NCBI GenBank assembly: GCA_947179155.2
Contig: OX359273.1
Coordinates: 45,575,523-45,639,522, forward strand
Length of the DNA: 64,000 bases
From: Hedera helix
Taxonomy: Eukaryota > Streptophyta > Magnoliopsida > Apiales > Araliaceae
Direction of reading: 5' to 3'
Under the pieces are notes generated by a model. The model searched no databases. It was not told where the DNA came from and saw nothing but the letters and a program-made list of their open reading frames with translations. How positions within the stretch are numbered: position 1 is the first letter of the stretch; each line of letters starts with the position of its first letter. This document shows, in pieces, positions 51,701 through 62,330 of the stretch. Position numbers and translations under genes: made by a program.

Positions 51701-54700
51701 CAGTTGCATATTGCAGCAGCATGTTCTTATAACATCTTACAATTTTTAATTGCATCTTTAGATTTTTGAAAAAGAAATGCATATTTAAATACACAAAAAA
51801 TCTGAAAAATTAACTGCATAGTATTTCCTGCAGACAGTTACCAAATTGTTGGGGAGCCTAGTAGTCCATAATGAAAGCCCTGCTATGCCATGTTGAACCC
51901 AGATGTATATTAAGCCGTAACTTCACACGAACACTGATGTGAGCTGAGTTCAGTTCACATATCACTTTGGCAAAACTTGCCCTTCATGTATGAGTCTGAA
52001 CATCGATGAACTGCTTGCTCTCTAGTGTAACATGTACTCTCAACATTCAAAATACTGAGATTTGCATGTTACTTGAGCAATTACTTGAAAACGCACACCA
52101 AACAAGCTGAGGCCCAACCTTGTATATTTAGCGTTCAACTTTACACTCTAGCACTTATGAGATTATGTCAACTCACATGTGATCTTAACAAAACTCCTCC
52201 CTTACATGTGAGCCCCAATATCGCTGCCCCTTCTTGAGTGGTAATATATACTCGCAACTCCCTACAATTAAGGTTTGCACACTACTTGAACAATTTCCTG
52301 ATACTCTCAACACTCAATACTTAACGCTTTGAGGCCTGCAAATTTCTTGAAAATTTATTTGTGTCTGTCAGGATCATCTCTAGTACCAATTTGGTAGGGA
52401 GCCTAGGTAGTCCTTACTGAAGTCCCTAGTTACACCTGTTTTTGTTTTGGTTGCTATTTAAAACATAACTTAAACTTACACAAACAAATTGTCACTGCAA
52501 ATGTTTGAACTCCCATCCTCTTGATATACAAGGGGTTGTGCCAAAGCCCTTTGGTTCCCTAGCGTACCTTTTGAACATGACAAAGCCTGTAAATTACTTG
52601 AAAATTTATTCGAGTCTGTCAGGATCATCTCTGGTACCAATTTGGTGTGGAGCCTAGGTAGTCCTCACTGAAGTCCCTAGTACACCTGTTGAGCATGGGT
52701 CATAGTACACTTATGGAACCCAACTTGACCCAAAAGCCTAAACTAATAGGTCTTGGGCCCAACAACCTTATTTGTCATGTACAACTTCATACTTAAACAC
52801 TAATGTAGTTTTGTGACAGTTGTTCACATACCTTAACAAATTTACAAGCTCACGCAACATGTATAATAATTTATTATATTAATAATTAAAAAAATTGATT
52901 GTGATTTCGAGAACATGGTTGTAGCTGTTAAATTGATATATATTTATTCAAATAACTAATGATTGAATTACATATGGTAGATTTTTTCAATTAATTATTA
53001 AGTTAAATATTTGAATGAATTATTGTAGATTTATTTAGGGGTGTTCATCGGTACCGGTACCGAAAAAACCAAACCGTTATCGAACCGAAAATGCCGCTAA
53101 AACAAGAACTGGTACCGGTACCGAATTACCGGTTTCGATACCGGTTCGGTACAATTTCGGTTCGGTTTTCGGTTTTTGCCGATTGGTAATATATATAATT
53201 ATTATATATATTATAATAATTAATATAAATTTATTATTATTTTATTTAATTTGGTTTTTTCGGTATACCGGATTTTACCGAAATTCAAAAATGTCCATAT
53301 CGCTATCAGTACTGAAAAGTCTAAAAAATCGAAAAAACCGGTACCGAAAAAACCGATACCGAAAAAATCGATACCGATTGGTTCGGTAAAATACCGAAAA
53401 AACCGAAATTTTTGAACACCCCTAGATTTATTTAGTTATTATTTTGAGAAAATAATTATTTAAATTTTATTTAAATTTGTAATGGAATTATATATTAGCA
53501 TTTATATTGACAAAATTTGCTTGAAATTCTAATCCAAATAGAATTATGAAAGTCAAGTTTTAATAAATTTTAATTTATTTATGACAATTAGTTATGAATG
53601 AATCCACTAATTTTTCAACTATTGTTACAGTTATTATGTTTCAAATTCATATATATTATTAATACAATTAATCATTTTGGTAAAATTTCAAGTTTTAATA
53701 AATTAAATTAGTTAGAATATTAATTTAATAATGAAGTTCACAACTAATAGCCATATAATTAAATCACTTGATATATTAAAAGGTTTTTTTGACATCTTAA
53801 TATTTTAATAAAATTGTAGCAATAAAATTTATTAAGATATATAAAGTAAATAAAACTATTAAAAAGAACATGTGTTGTAATTATTGATGGATAACATAGG
53901 TACCTATTTGGTTTTGTTTCAAACTCTTTTTTAAGTAATATGCTTCTCGTCTTCGAGCATTCTTGAATTCACATTCCTCGAATATTTCTTTCTGAACCAT
54001 TACTTGGTAACGTTATTGATCACTGAATTTTCTTTGATTTATGTTTATAGTACTAAATGCAATGAAATATGAGAGAACAAAGTAAATACAATATTAATTA
54101 TAAATGAAAACAAGTCATACATATGACAATAAAATAATTTTTAAACAATGCAATTAAAAAGATTTAGTGTACTAAACTCAAGACAGTGATAAACACATTA
54201 TAAATATTAGACCTTGTAAGTTCCAAATATAAGTCATCAACTTCAAATACCATTGAATGATTAGTGTTCGGATGGGTTATTATTTTTTCAAACGATATTG
54301 TTCTTAGGATGTTTATTTTTCAACCATATTTCGATAACGTTTCTGTTGCATGAATTTTTTTTGTTCTTTTTAATTTTTTTTATTTTTTGGAATCGATCGA
54401 AGTTTAATAAAAATGAATTGTTGTGAGTGAATTTATAAGTGATAGGAATATAAAAGAGAAATGTTCTTCCTTTTATTTTATTCCTATTAGAGATAGGATT
54501 GCTTTAAAATTTAATTGATAGAAATTTGTATAGTACTTGTTCTAATTTGAATATGAAAGAAAACGAGCTTTTTATTTTTTATTCTTATTAGACATAGGAA
54601 TATTTTTAAATTTGGATCGTATTTAATTAATACAAATTTGAATATTATTTATGCTAATATGAATTGGAAAGCAAGAACTGTAACTATACAATACTTGGAA

Positions 54701-57700
54701 TATATCACCACCTCTCCTTATAATAAACATCAGGTAATCATAAAACTAAACTATATATCCTCTTATACATCGATTGGACTAAAACTAACATAAAGTTGGA
54801 ATATATGACATAGTATAATGTTTTATTTTGTCTTAATTAATTACATATAATTATTATAATTTTTTTGTAATAAAATTGATAAAACCAAAAATAAAAATTC
54901 TCTTAGAAGTTACTTTTTCTATTAGAGATTGGTTGAATTTCTTTTGAATACTTTACAAAGTTTGATGGTATATATTTAATTATTTTAAATTTGTATACTT
55001 ATACTAATTTAAATAGCAAAGAAAATGATCTTTTTTTTTTTCGTATTCCTCTTAGAGATTAAATATTTTTAAATTTGAATAGCATTTAATTGATACAAAT
55101 TTGGATAGTACTTATGCTCATATGAATTAGAAAAGCTAAACTAAAAATTGGTAAAACCAAACCAAGTTTGTAATTTTAATTATATAGTTGATAGTTGATT
55201 CATATGTAAGCCCCAAAAGCATTGAACAACTTTTACTTGAGTATGAATATTTATTGTCTCATCACGTTTAGGTTTGCACATTACTTACACAATTACTTGA
55301 GAGCTGTTATAGCAATAACCCGAATAAAATCCTAAGTCCCAATCAAATCATAGCATAATAATGTTTAATGCGTTTTTTCAGTAGTATCTTCTTGGATCAT
55401 CTTAGCCAGCCCAATGTGTTTTTTCAATAGTATCTTTTTGGGTCATCTTAACCCACCACATGCTCACTCAAAAGGGGTCATGACTGAAGGTACTAATAAT
55501 AGTAGTTTGAGTCCTTATATATATATTCAAATATCTCACATGTTACGATGTAGGATTGCAGTGTTAAAAATTTTCCCACTTAAATACCTAACATCCCTAT
55601 CAGGTCAAATACATAATCACACACAATCCATACCTATTAAGTTCGTCTTCGTGTCCCCACATCCGGCAACTCAATCGAATGCCCCAACCTGAACTTTCGA
55701 GAATCGGCTTTGATACCATATGTAATGACTCGTGTCAAATTACGAGTTCAAATCAATTCATAGCATAATAAGGCGCAATACACTTTCTCAATAGTATTTT
55801 CTTGGGCTATCTTAACCCAACACAGGCTCACTCTAAAGGTCATGACTGAAAGTATTAATGATAACAGCTTGAGTCTTTATATATATATATTCCAATATAT
55901 CACATGTTACGACGTCGGACTGATGTGTTACACTTGTCACTCACACAGCAAGAACTGAGCATTACTTGAGAGTTTGTCAGGATCATGGGTTAAGTTCTGA
56001 TATCCATTTCTGAAGGAGCATGGAGACTTCATAATGAATGTCCTTGTACACCTGTTGGTCCTAACTTTTCTCAAAAACTTAAGTTGATAGGTCTCATGCC
56101 TAACCCTGTATACTACATGTTTCCAGTTTCACACATAAACGCCAGTGTGTGAGTTATGTCAGTTCACATTGTTACCTTTAACATAAAAAGTGGCAGACAT
56201 TCAATAACTATAGGCAGAATTGGTATTCTCTCTTTTCTTTTCCTGGAAAGGGTTAGGAAGACTCAACTATGCTCAAGAAAGCATTTCCAATTTTGTATAG
56301 AAACAACAGCATGCTACTCTTCATTAGGTGACCAGGGTAAAATCCTTGTTGTTGGATATCAATCAACTAAAGTCACGGGTCTTCATCTTGCAGCGCCTAA
56401 TCCTTCCAGTAATCTCATTTTTTCTTTTAAGTACTCTATTATTGGTGGTTGTAATTCTCAATGCACATATGTTGACGCTCAGTTGTTTATATAAATGAGA
56501 TGTGCATGTTTATTAGCTGATATATTTGTCTTGACAGGATTGAGGAAAGGGATATACTTCGACAAATTGTTGAGAAAGATCATGCGTGCAAAGCTTGCTT
56601 AACAGAAGTAGTTGATTTTGTGTTGGCGTATCTTGATGAGGATCTCAACATAGTGGCTGAAAAGCTGTCTAATGTTTTGAAGGTACTGATCAATTTGTCA
56701 TGCATAAAATGCAGCTGATATACTTTGCCTATGTTGTGCTACTATTTGTCAAGAAAAGAAATTAATAATTCCTTTGCCTATCGTTACAGCATTGGTAGTA
56801 ATAGGATTTACTACTGCCTTCAGAGTTGTATGTGTGATGTGTTTGGTTGTGTAGTTTTATTACTGTGTTCTGTATCCATGTCAATGCTTGATTGGTCTCT
56901 CTTGTATGCAGGCAGTTGAAATCTCAGGTGTGTACGACTATCATGGTAGCTGCAAACTTGAGCTGGCATTAGCAAGAAATTCATGGAGAGTCAGAGCTTG
57001 TAAATTATTAGAAGGTTCAGAGAAGCCCACAATTCAGCAGATTTTGCGACATTTGAAAGAGGTATTATTGTTACTGCTTTCTCGTCTGAGAGGAGTATTA
57101 CTCATTTAATTATTCTGAAGAAAGAAGGTGCCTAAGATTAACAGAAATCTGATGGAAATTCATTGTGTTGAGATCCAAACCCCTCCAGTATTGTGAAGCC
57201 AAATTAATAACAAATGAAGGATGGGATATTTTTCTTATGTACTTCCCAAAAATAAAATCAGTACAAGGAACTATTTTATCATTTTCATAAATCCAAATGA
57301 AACTATCGACCTCCACAGCTTGCAATAAGCATATTTTTCCCTTTTCAGACGTAGCTAAACTATAAGATTTCTCATAGGAATCTAATTATTTTTTTGTCAG
57401 ACAAAAATTACCAAGTTTATTGAGAAATAAAAATGATAAAGGTAGATACTGCATTAATAAAATATAAAAATGTCGATTCATTTAATTAGATAGATGGTTA
57501 GTCAGGTTGAAAACTGTGTTGCAGGGATCCGCTATAAGCATTCCTTTGGGAGATCACTTCAGGCAAAAACTTGCAGAAGTTAAGCACAATGGCATGCAGT
57601 GGGCAGATAGGGCCAAGAAGGTTCAAAATATTGCTCATATATTCCCAAATTCATTTACTAAAATTGTCTTTTTAACACTATTGCCTCACTGTGGACAGGT

Positions 57701-58959
57701 CTCATTGGATTCCGGGGAACTTGAATTGGATAAAGTTTTTGAACTTATTATGGAGGGTAAAAATTTGCTCATTGACGTTGAGAAAGAACTTGAGGTAATA
57801 TACTAACAAATCGTGTCCCTATGAGTGTAAGCCTCATTATTTTGTTCACTGACCATATGTTTGATTTTACTGCAGTTATTGCGAGATCGAAGTATGCTTT
57901 ACTGCATCTGTCGGAAACCCTATGATCAGAGGGCAATGATTGCTTGCGATAAATGTGATGAATGGTATCACTTTGATTGCATCAAGTTAACTTCACCGCC
58001 AAAAGTTTACATTTGTCCTGCGTGTAAGCTTGAAACAGAAGAGGATTTGTCTGCATCACTACCGAGAACTCAGGAGAGGCAAGTATAGTTTATGTTTCTT
58101 TTATGAAAAGATGAATTGTAAGCTGACTTCTGTCCATTTGGTGCAATACCAACTAATGTTGTTGTTTGATGCTATTTCTTTCCGTGTTTACCGTAATCAA
58201 CTCAGTCCAGTAAGAAAAAATCTGAGTTTTTGACTTCTTGGATCTGCCTCTAACCTTTCCATCCCCTTTGGCCTTTCTCGTACTGTCATGGTCTCTCAAA
58301 ACTTGAATCAGTTTACCTTTTTTCTTGATGATGTGATTCCTTGTTCACAATTGTGAAAGGCAATATGTTTTAATTATTATTCTTCGCCCAAAATGTTATC
58401 AACTCTTTCTACTCATGGATGCATCATGCATCTATTTTTAATCATTTAGTCTTCTGGAAAATTGAAGTTTTTCATTTTGACCACTCTTCTTGAATGTAAT
58501 TGACTGGCTCTTAATTTTTGTATAAACACTAGAACCTGATAAGAGTATTTTGAAATCGATCTCTCAAAATAAATGCTCCATATCATCAATAAAAAGTTAC
58601 TTTCCAAAATTTGCTTATTGATAATGGTAATTATCACTACAGTACTTGGCCAATTTAGTGTGTTAATTCTCTCTCTGAGTTTGTGCTGCTTGTCTCTGAT
58701 TATAATGCTCGACAGGTCAACCGACAAATATGAGGAGCCCCAGACACCTTCTCCCCGGCAAATCGACTCGAGGAGGAGAGCAGTACAACACGAGTCTCCC
58801 AGTAGAAAGCGAAGCAAACTGGAAAATGCAGAGAGGAGCAGTACACTTCCCGGTGGAATAGGATCTTTGTTATGGAGAAATCGGAAGCCTTTTAGAAGAG
58901 TGGCAAGAAAACGTCAAGAGCTTGACATTCTCTCTCCACTTTTTTATGTACGACAATAA
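33743..58959 (+). CDS. JMJ17: KDM5/JARID1-type histone H3K4 demethylase (JMJ17-like), 33 exons
   Basis: Nuclear Fe(II)/2-oxoglutarate enzyme that removes methyl groups from histone H3 lysine 4. Spliced CDS 5535 bp, 1844 aa. Exons: 33743-35064, 35407-35464, 37237-37359, 38415-38472, 38597-38733, 41695-41853, 41962-42048, 42392-42574, 43542-43694, 43791-43982, 44075-44146, 44300-44395, 44894-44980, 45072-45188, 45284-45491, 45595-45659, 45918-45976, 46053-46184, 46276-46435, 46512-46847, 46999-47172, 47312-47373, 48639-48714, 49343-49489, 49584-49717, 50377-50506, 50605-50678, 56538-56682, 56912-57061, 57525-57620, 57699-57794, 57876-58078, 58716-58959. Domains: JmjN (31-73), ARID (about 97-190), PHD1 (C244-C288), JmjC (about 380-560) with metal ligands H427, E429 and H515 intact, C5HC2 zinc finger (about 622-675), PLU-1 region, PHD2 (about 1440-1485), PHD3 (about 1704-1752). 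Phases agree throughout. The last intron is GC-AG. The donor at 44146 is the least certain. The Arabidopsis JMJ17 orthology is by architecture, from memory. Confidence 0.95.
36533..36881. mobile_element. MITE with 80-bp terminal inverted repeats in KDM5 intron 2
   Basis: The ends read GGGCTATGTTTGTTT... and ...AACAAACATAGCCC. The arms 36533-36612 and 36802-36881 are inverted copies of each other with only a few mismatches. Flanking host DNA is duplicated (36503-36532 and 36901-36930), and the right copy gives the uninterrupted site. The ends suggest a Tourist/PIF-type or hAT-like MITE; a 3-bp target (CAG left, CAA right) is imperfect. Confidence 0.85.
37535..37554 (+). repeat. poly-C tract in KDM5 intron 3
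   Basis: Twenty consecutive C residues. A second C-rich run lies at about 38276-38294 in the same intron. Long C runs are also common sequencing or assembly weak points, so the length may not be exact. Confidence 0.9.
39480..41658 (+). mobile_element. degenerate L1-type LINE remnant in KDM5 intron 5
   Basis: Decayed non-LTR retrotransposon. Across frames and stops I read the typical end of plant LINE ORF2: GGLGIWD...NQALLKK (about 40655-40710), QVRFWRDIWVEK (about 40890-40920), then RHFLDWELDEVD...DSVRW...FSRKSIWK (41087-41277) and a HPRKVAFF-like block (about 41285), the zinc-binding region after RT. It ends with the usual short 3' UTR and an A run at 41653-41658, 36 bp before KDM5 exon 6, so it is in the sense orientation. 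The 5' limit is uncertain; 39480-40650 is included because composition and fragments fit. Confidence 0.65.
40599..40643. repeat. GA-rich simple repeat
   Basis: An interrupted GAGA run of about 45 bp inside the LINE-derived intron segment. Confidence 0.9.
47850..47988. mobile_element. small fold-back element in KDM5 intron 22
   Basis: The left arm contains ACACAAAC, ACCAAACACAAAC and ACCATTAAAAAGTGGG. The right arm carries their reverse complements (CCCACTTTTTAATGGT, GTTTGTGTTTGGTG) after a loop of about 25 bp. The right arm has a few extra bases. The structure fits a MITE or snap-back repeat; no target duplication was found. Confidence 0.7.
49923..50313. mobile_element. MITE-like element in KDM5 intron 25
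   Basis: Imperfect terminal inverted repeats: ATGTTTGGGATCGCTTA at 49923 and TAAGTGATCCCAAGCAT ending at 50313. Internal AT-rich DNA carries further inverted pieces (AGTGATTTTAAG, AAAACTGATTATAAG). The ends resemble a common plant non-autonomous DNA transposon family. Boundaries are approximate. Confidence 0.65.
51838..52695. repeat. degenerate repeat units in KDM5 intron 27
   Basis: The block GTCTGTCAGGATCATCTCT, TACCAATTTGGT, GGAGCCTAGGTAGTCCT and CTGAAGTCCCTAGT occurs at 52365-52430 and 52614-52682, about 249 bp apart. More diverged versions lie at 51838-51890 and 55976-56060. The origin is not known. Confidence 0.65.
53037..53423. mobile_element. 387-bp inverted-repeat element with ACCGGT-rich arms and 10-bp target duplication
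   Basis: The ends are AGGGGTGTTCA and TGAACACCCCT, perfect inverted repeats. AGATTTATTT is directly repeated on both sides (53027-53036 and 53424-53433), a 10-bp target duplication. The arms are full of GGTACCGGTACCG, CCGAAAAAACC and GGTTCGGT units that are self-complementary, around an AT-rich centre. A non-autonomous DNA transposon is very likely; a 10-bp target would fit a Mutator-like mobiliser, which is inference. Confidence 0.9.
55342..55919. repeat. direct duplication in KDM5 intron 27
   Basis: Two related blocks, about 55342-55555 and 55752-55919, share CATAGCATAATAA, TTCTTGG, ATCTTAACCCA, GCTCACTC, GTCATGACTGAA and ATCACATGTTACGA. They are clearly diverged and differ by indels. Confidence 0.7.
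58079..58715 (+). other. GC-AG intron (last intron of KDM5)
   Basis: The exon ends GAG AG at 58078 and the intron starts GCAAGT, the classic GC-donor consensus, ending in GACAG at 58715. Only this donor keeps the reading frame into the final exon. The nearby GT at 58083-58084 would put a stop a few codons into the next exon. Confidence 0.85.
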
Positions 58960-59853
58960 CAGTTATAGATGGGTATCAAACATTTAATTTATTCAATTGA
59001 TTCTTAGCTTAGTGAGCTTTGCTTTACTCAGAAATTCTTTTCTTCCATCCGTGACTTAATTATTTCCTTCACTTTCCCTTGCTCTTTATTTGGAAAACTA
59101 TTACTCAAAAAATTACTGGATTTAAATCACTGTAATCATAAAAAAAATTGTTTGGGAAGCAGAAAGTTTCAAATTCAAAATCGATATAAATGTCAGATAA
59201 TACAACGAATATGTAAATTATATATTAAAAAAAAACGACAGCAACAGAAGTTTTTTTCTTTTTTAAAGTTTAGTGAATAGAATTAATTTTTAGTTTAAAA
59301 ATATTTTAAATTGATTGCAAAATAGAGATAAATTTATAAATTAATTTTATAAGGATAATTTATATTTTCAAATGTACTCTTAATATTAGCATAGATTTTA
59401 GTATTGCTATTGTGATAGGATTATAAAAAAGAAGTGACAGTAGAAATATTACTCTGCTTAATATTTGGGTAAAGATTAAAAAAAATATTTTTAATTTTAG
59501 AATGGAAGGAGTAGTAACTACAAATTTTGATGTTCCTAGAATTTGCTTTAATCGTATTAATATAAAATTTCATGACTTAAAAATGAGATTAAAAAAAATT
59601 GTAAAGTTGCTTGGTGAATCAATAATTATATATACCAGTCCAAGAGAGGAACCTTAATCGAATTAATTTAGTTGGTCATTAATACTTATTTTATTTTGTG
59701 GGATCAAAATTTTTGTCTCAAGGTTGAACTGACCCAAAATACGTATCAAGTTAGACCGATTCAAAATCTACTCTGGTACTTAATTGTGTATACTACTACT
59801 AATCTATTATATCAATCAAAATTTCTCTCTTGTTTCTCAAAAAATAAATAAAT

Positions 59854-59947
<94 letters not shown>

Positions 59948-61009
59948 AAAAAAGTTATCTAAAGTAATGTTTTAACCAAATTTGGCTAAGACCACTTAAC
60001 AAAATGACGTAATTTTATCTTTGAGGTTAAGTTTTCCGTTTTTGGGTTTTATTAAAAAATATATATATGATTTTAAACTTTATACAAATTATCTTTTGAA
60101 GTTACCGTAATTAATTTGAAAAATGCAAAATAAAAAATACCCATTTATAACTTGCTATAAGTTGTACTTTGCGTGTTCAAAACGCTCTTATATTTTTTAA
60201 AGAAATAAGTATTTATTATTTTTTATTGCACATTGTTGCACCATATTGTTCTTTTATTTCAAAATGGATATATGAATTTAAAATTAGTTTGAACTTCTTT
60301 TGTTTTTGGTAAAAACAAAAAATAAAATAATTGAACTGATTAACGTACCATGTTTATAGTATAACTTAGATAAGTAGTTTGATACCATGGATTACATTAC
60401 TTACAAATAAATAATGCAAATAACGTTCATTATCATTTGAAATCAAAATGATATCCATTCATTAACAAGCTCAGGTGCACACCCTCAGAGAACCTCTGCT
60501 GCAACTAAGAACAACTGGAGACAAGACCCAGCTCAATAAATCACACGACATTTATAATGTTAGTTCTAATTAATTCAGACATTGCATTTCATTAAAGAAA
60601 GCTCCATTCAAAATCACATCTCCCTGTGATCTCCATGCCCAGTTTTTGTATACACTCTCTTCTGCATAATCCCTCTGTCACCTATTAGTTAAACACCATG
60701 TACTGTCAAGCATTCATTAGTAACATCACATCCACTGTGTCTGTTAGGTTTTTTCAATCCTTGTCACTTACATAGTTTCCCAGTTCCTAGATTAAGAACT
60801 TGCTCGAAAAGAAAGCGCATGTCTAGATTGTGTGCCCAATATGCAGTATATACCTTACTACGTGCATTGAATTGTTGACCTTTTATAGGAGTATGTCTTG
60901 CAAACATTATAGTGTAATAAACACATGATCGACTTGTTTCCTATGAGGGCATAAGTAATTATTCTTGTTATTTACTGTTATATTCATTTATATTTTCTTA
61001 AACTCGCAG
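58960..61009. other. intergenic DNA with compound microsatellite
   Basis: This is the KDM5 3' UTR side followed by AT-rich DNA. The one striking feature is a (TC)n(AT)n microsatellite at 59854-59944. No ORF with recognisable domains was seen; the region from about 60470 is of more normal composition but not identifiable. Confidence 0.6.
59854..59944. repeat. compound microsatellite (TC)n(AT)n
   Basis: About 27 bp of TC passes directly into about 64 bp of AT. Confidence 0.98.
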
Positions 61010-62330
61010 CTCTTATCAGATCTCCAGTGAAGTCTCCTTCCCACTCTTCCACACCCAAGACCCATGGAAAGGGTATTGTCATCGAACACTCAGAGATGCC
61101 CTCTGAGGTTCCTGTCAAGGTGCTGCTCCAGATGGCCAAGGCGAAAAAAGAGAGAAGAAAACTGCTCAAAAGAAGAATCTTCTCTCTCACGAGAAAGATT
61201 TCTCAGCTGCCAAGCCACAACAAAGTATTATGTGTTGAACACTATCTATTTTGTTCATTATTATTAAATGAAACTTATACCAATTCTATTTTGATCCACA
61301 TTACAGATCTTCATGAAGAAGAAACTCAAGTCAATGATCAACCAACTCAACCTTGCGCAGCTGATCACTTGCATCCCACCCTGGAAATGTCTGTTGAAGG
61401 CTATGCTAGTCAAGCTGTTCAACAAAGGGATGTTGGAAACTCAAGCAGACCTCTTCTGGACAACAACTGCTAGGACTCATTCTTCACCGACACAGAGTGA
61501 ATCAGTTGGGCAGATCGATGATTTGGCGAGCGATAATGAGCAGAGTGCAGCCCAACCTCTCAATGAGGCTCTTGGGGATATAGGTTGCGTTGCACCCTCC
61601 ACAGAACTTGTTCCTTGCGTCCATGAGACAACCACACCTCTCCATTCCTCTAATTTCCAAACCAAATCACGGCTCCCGTATTTGGCCAGGAAGAAGAAAG
61701 CACTACCATCCCTAATCCCCGCGACAATCAAGTTGTCATCTCCTCCCTAATCAACTGGGCAGAAGGCTTTGATGATATATCTGACACAGACAACTTTAGA
61801 GTAGAAGTTGGTTACTACAGTGGAAGCAAGCCTTTCCCCATCCTGAAAGCTATCAACAAGAAGTATGGAGATATTGCTAAGGATTGTCCTTGGCAGTGCA
61901 TTCGATCCTCTCTGTTAGAAGGCATTTGTAAAGTTTTGCAAGGCCTCTAGATTCCACTTCAGCATCTCACACCCCAAGACTTGAAAGCATACTATTCTAC
62001 TGTGAAAGAAGCACAAGCATTGAGTTTGAATGTTAAGTGGCTACCTTGAGCGACTGGAAAAGGTTTTGGAGATTATAAAGTGCATTAAGCGATGCAAAGG
62101 CAGTGAAGATGCTAAAAAGAAGCACACAGAATTGTTGGAATCAACAAAGAAAGCATTCGAAGTGAAGAATGCTGAGAAGGAAAAACTTGAATCCGAGATA
62201 CAAAATATGGAGGATCAACTCAAATCAGTTACATCGGAGGTGATGAAGACAAAAGGACACTATCAAGAAAATTGAAGAAAGGTGCAAGAAATACCGAAAC
62301 AAGTGCCTGATGGATGACTTGTTCTAGATT
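61010..62330 (+). pseudogene. PEARLI4-like (phospholipase-like) gene, decayed
   Basis: Fragments in several frames together resemble the plant PEARLI4 (phospholipase-like) family, which has no settled biochemical role. An N-terminal low-complexity part is read at 61010-61224, 61307-61473 and 61440-61660. The conserved core is at about 61690-61950 (LINWAEGFDDISDTD, PFPILKAINKKYGDIAKDCP, SLLEGICKVLQGL). It is followed by QHLTPQDLKAYYSTVKEA and LNVKWL, then a coiled-coil tail (62033-62275) and a last piece (62260-62330, KKIEERCKKYRNKCLMDD). Breaks: a frame change near 61660-61690, a TAG at 61948-61950, a shift near 62045 and another near 62262. A short intron at 61225-61306 is possible. The family assignment is from memory of the core; pseudogene status follows from four or more breaks. 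Confidence 0.6.

Larger units (their letters stand above)
50679..56537 (+). other. KDM5 giant intron 27 (5.86 kb), repeat-rich
   Basis: The largest intron in the gene, with ordinary GT (50679) and AG (56536-56537) ends. It holds a diverged tandem duplication with a period of about 72 bp (about 51470-51620), a degenerate repeat family (51838-52695 and 55976-56060), a 387-bp inverted-repeat element (53037-53423) and a duplicated block (55342-55919). No gene was found; open frames in it are short and without known domains. Confidence 0.8.
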
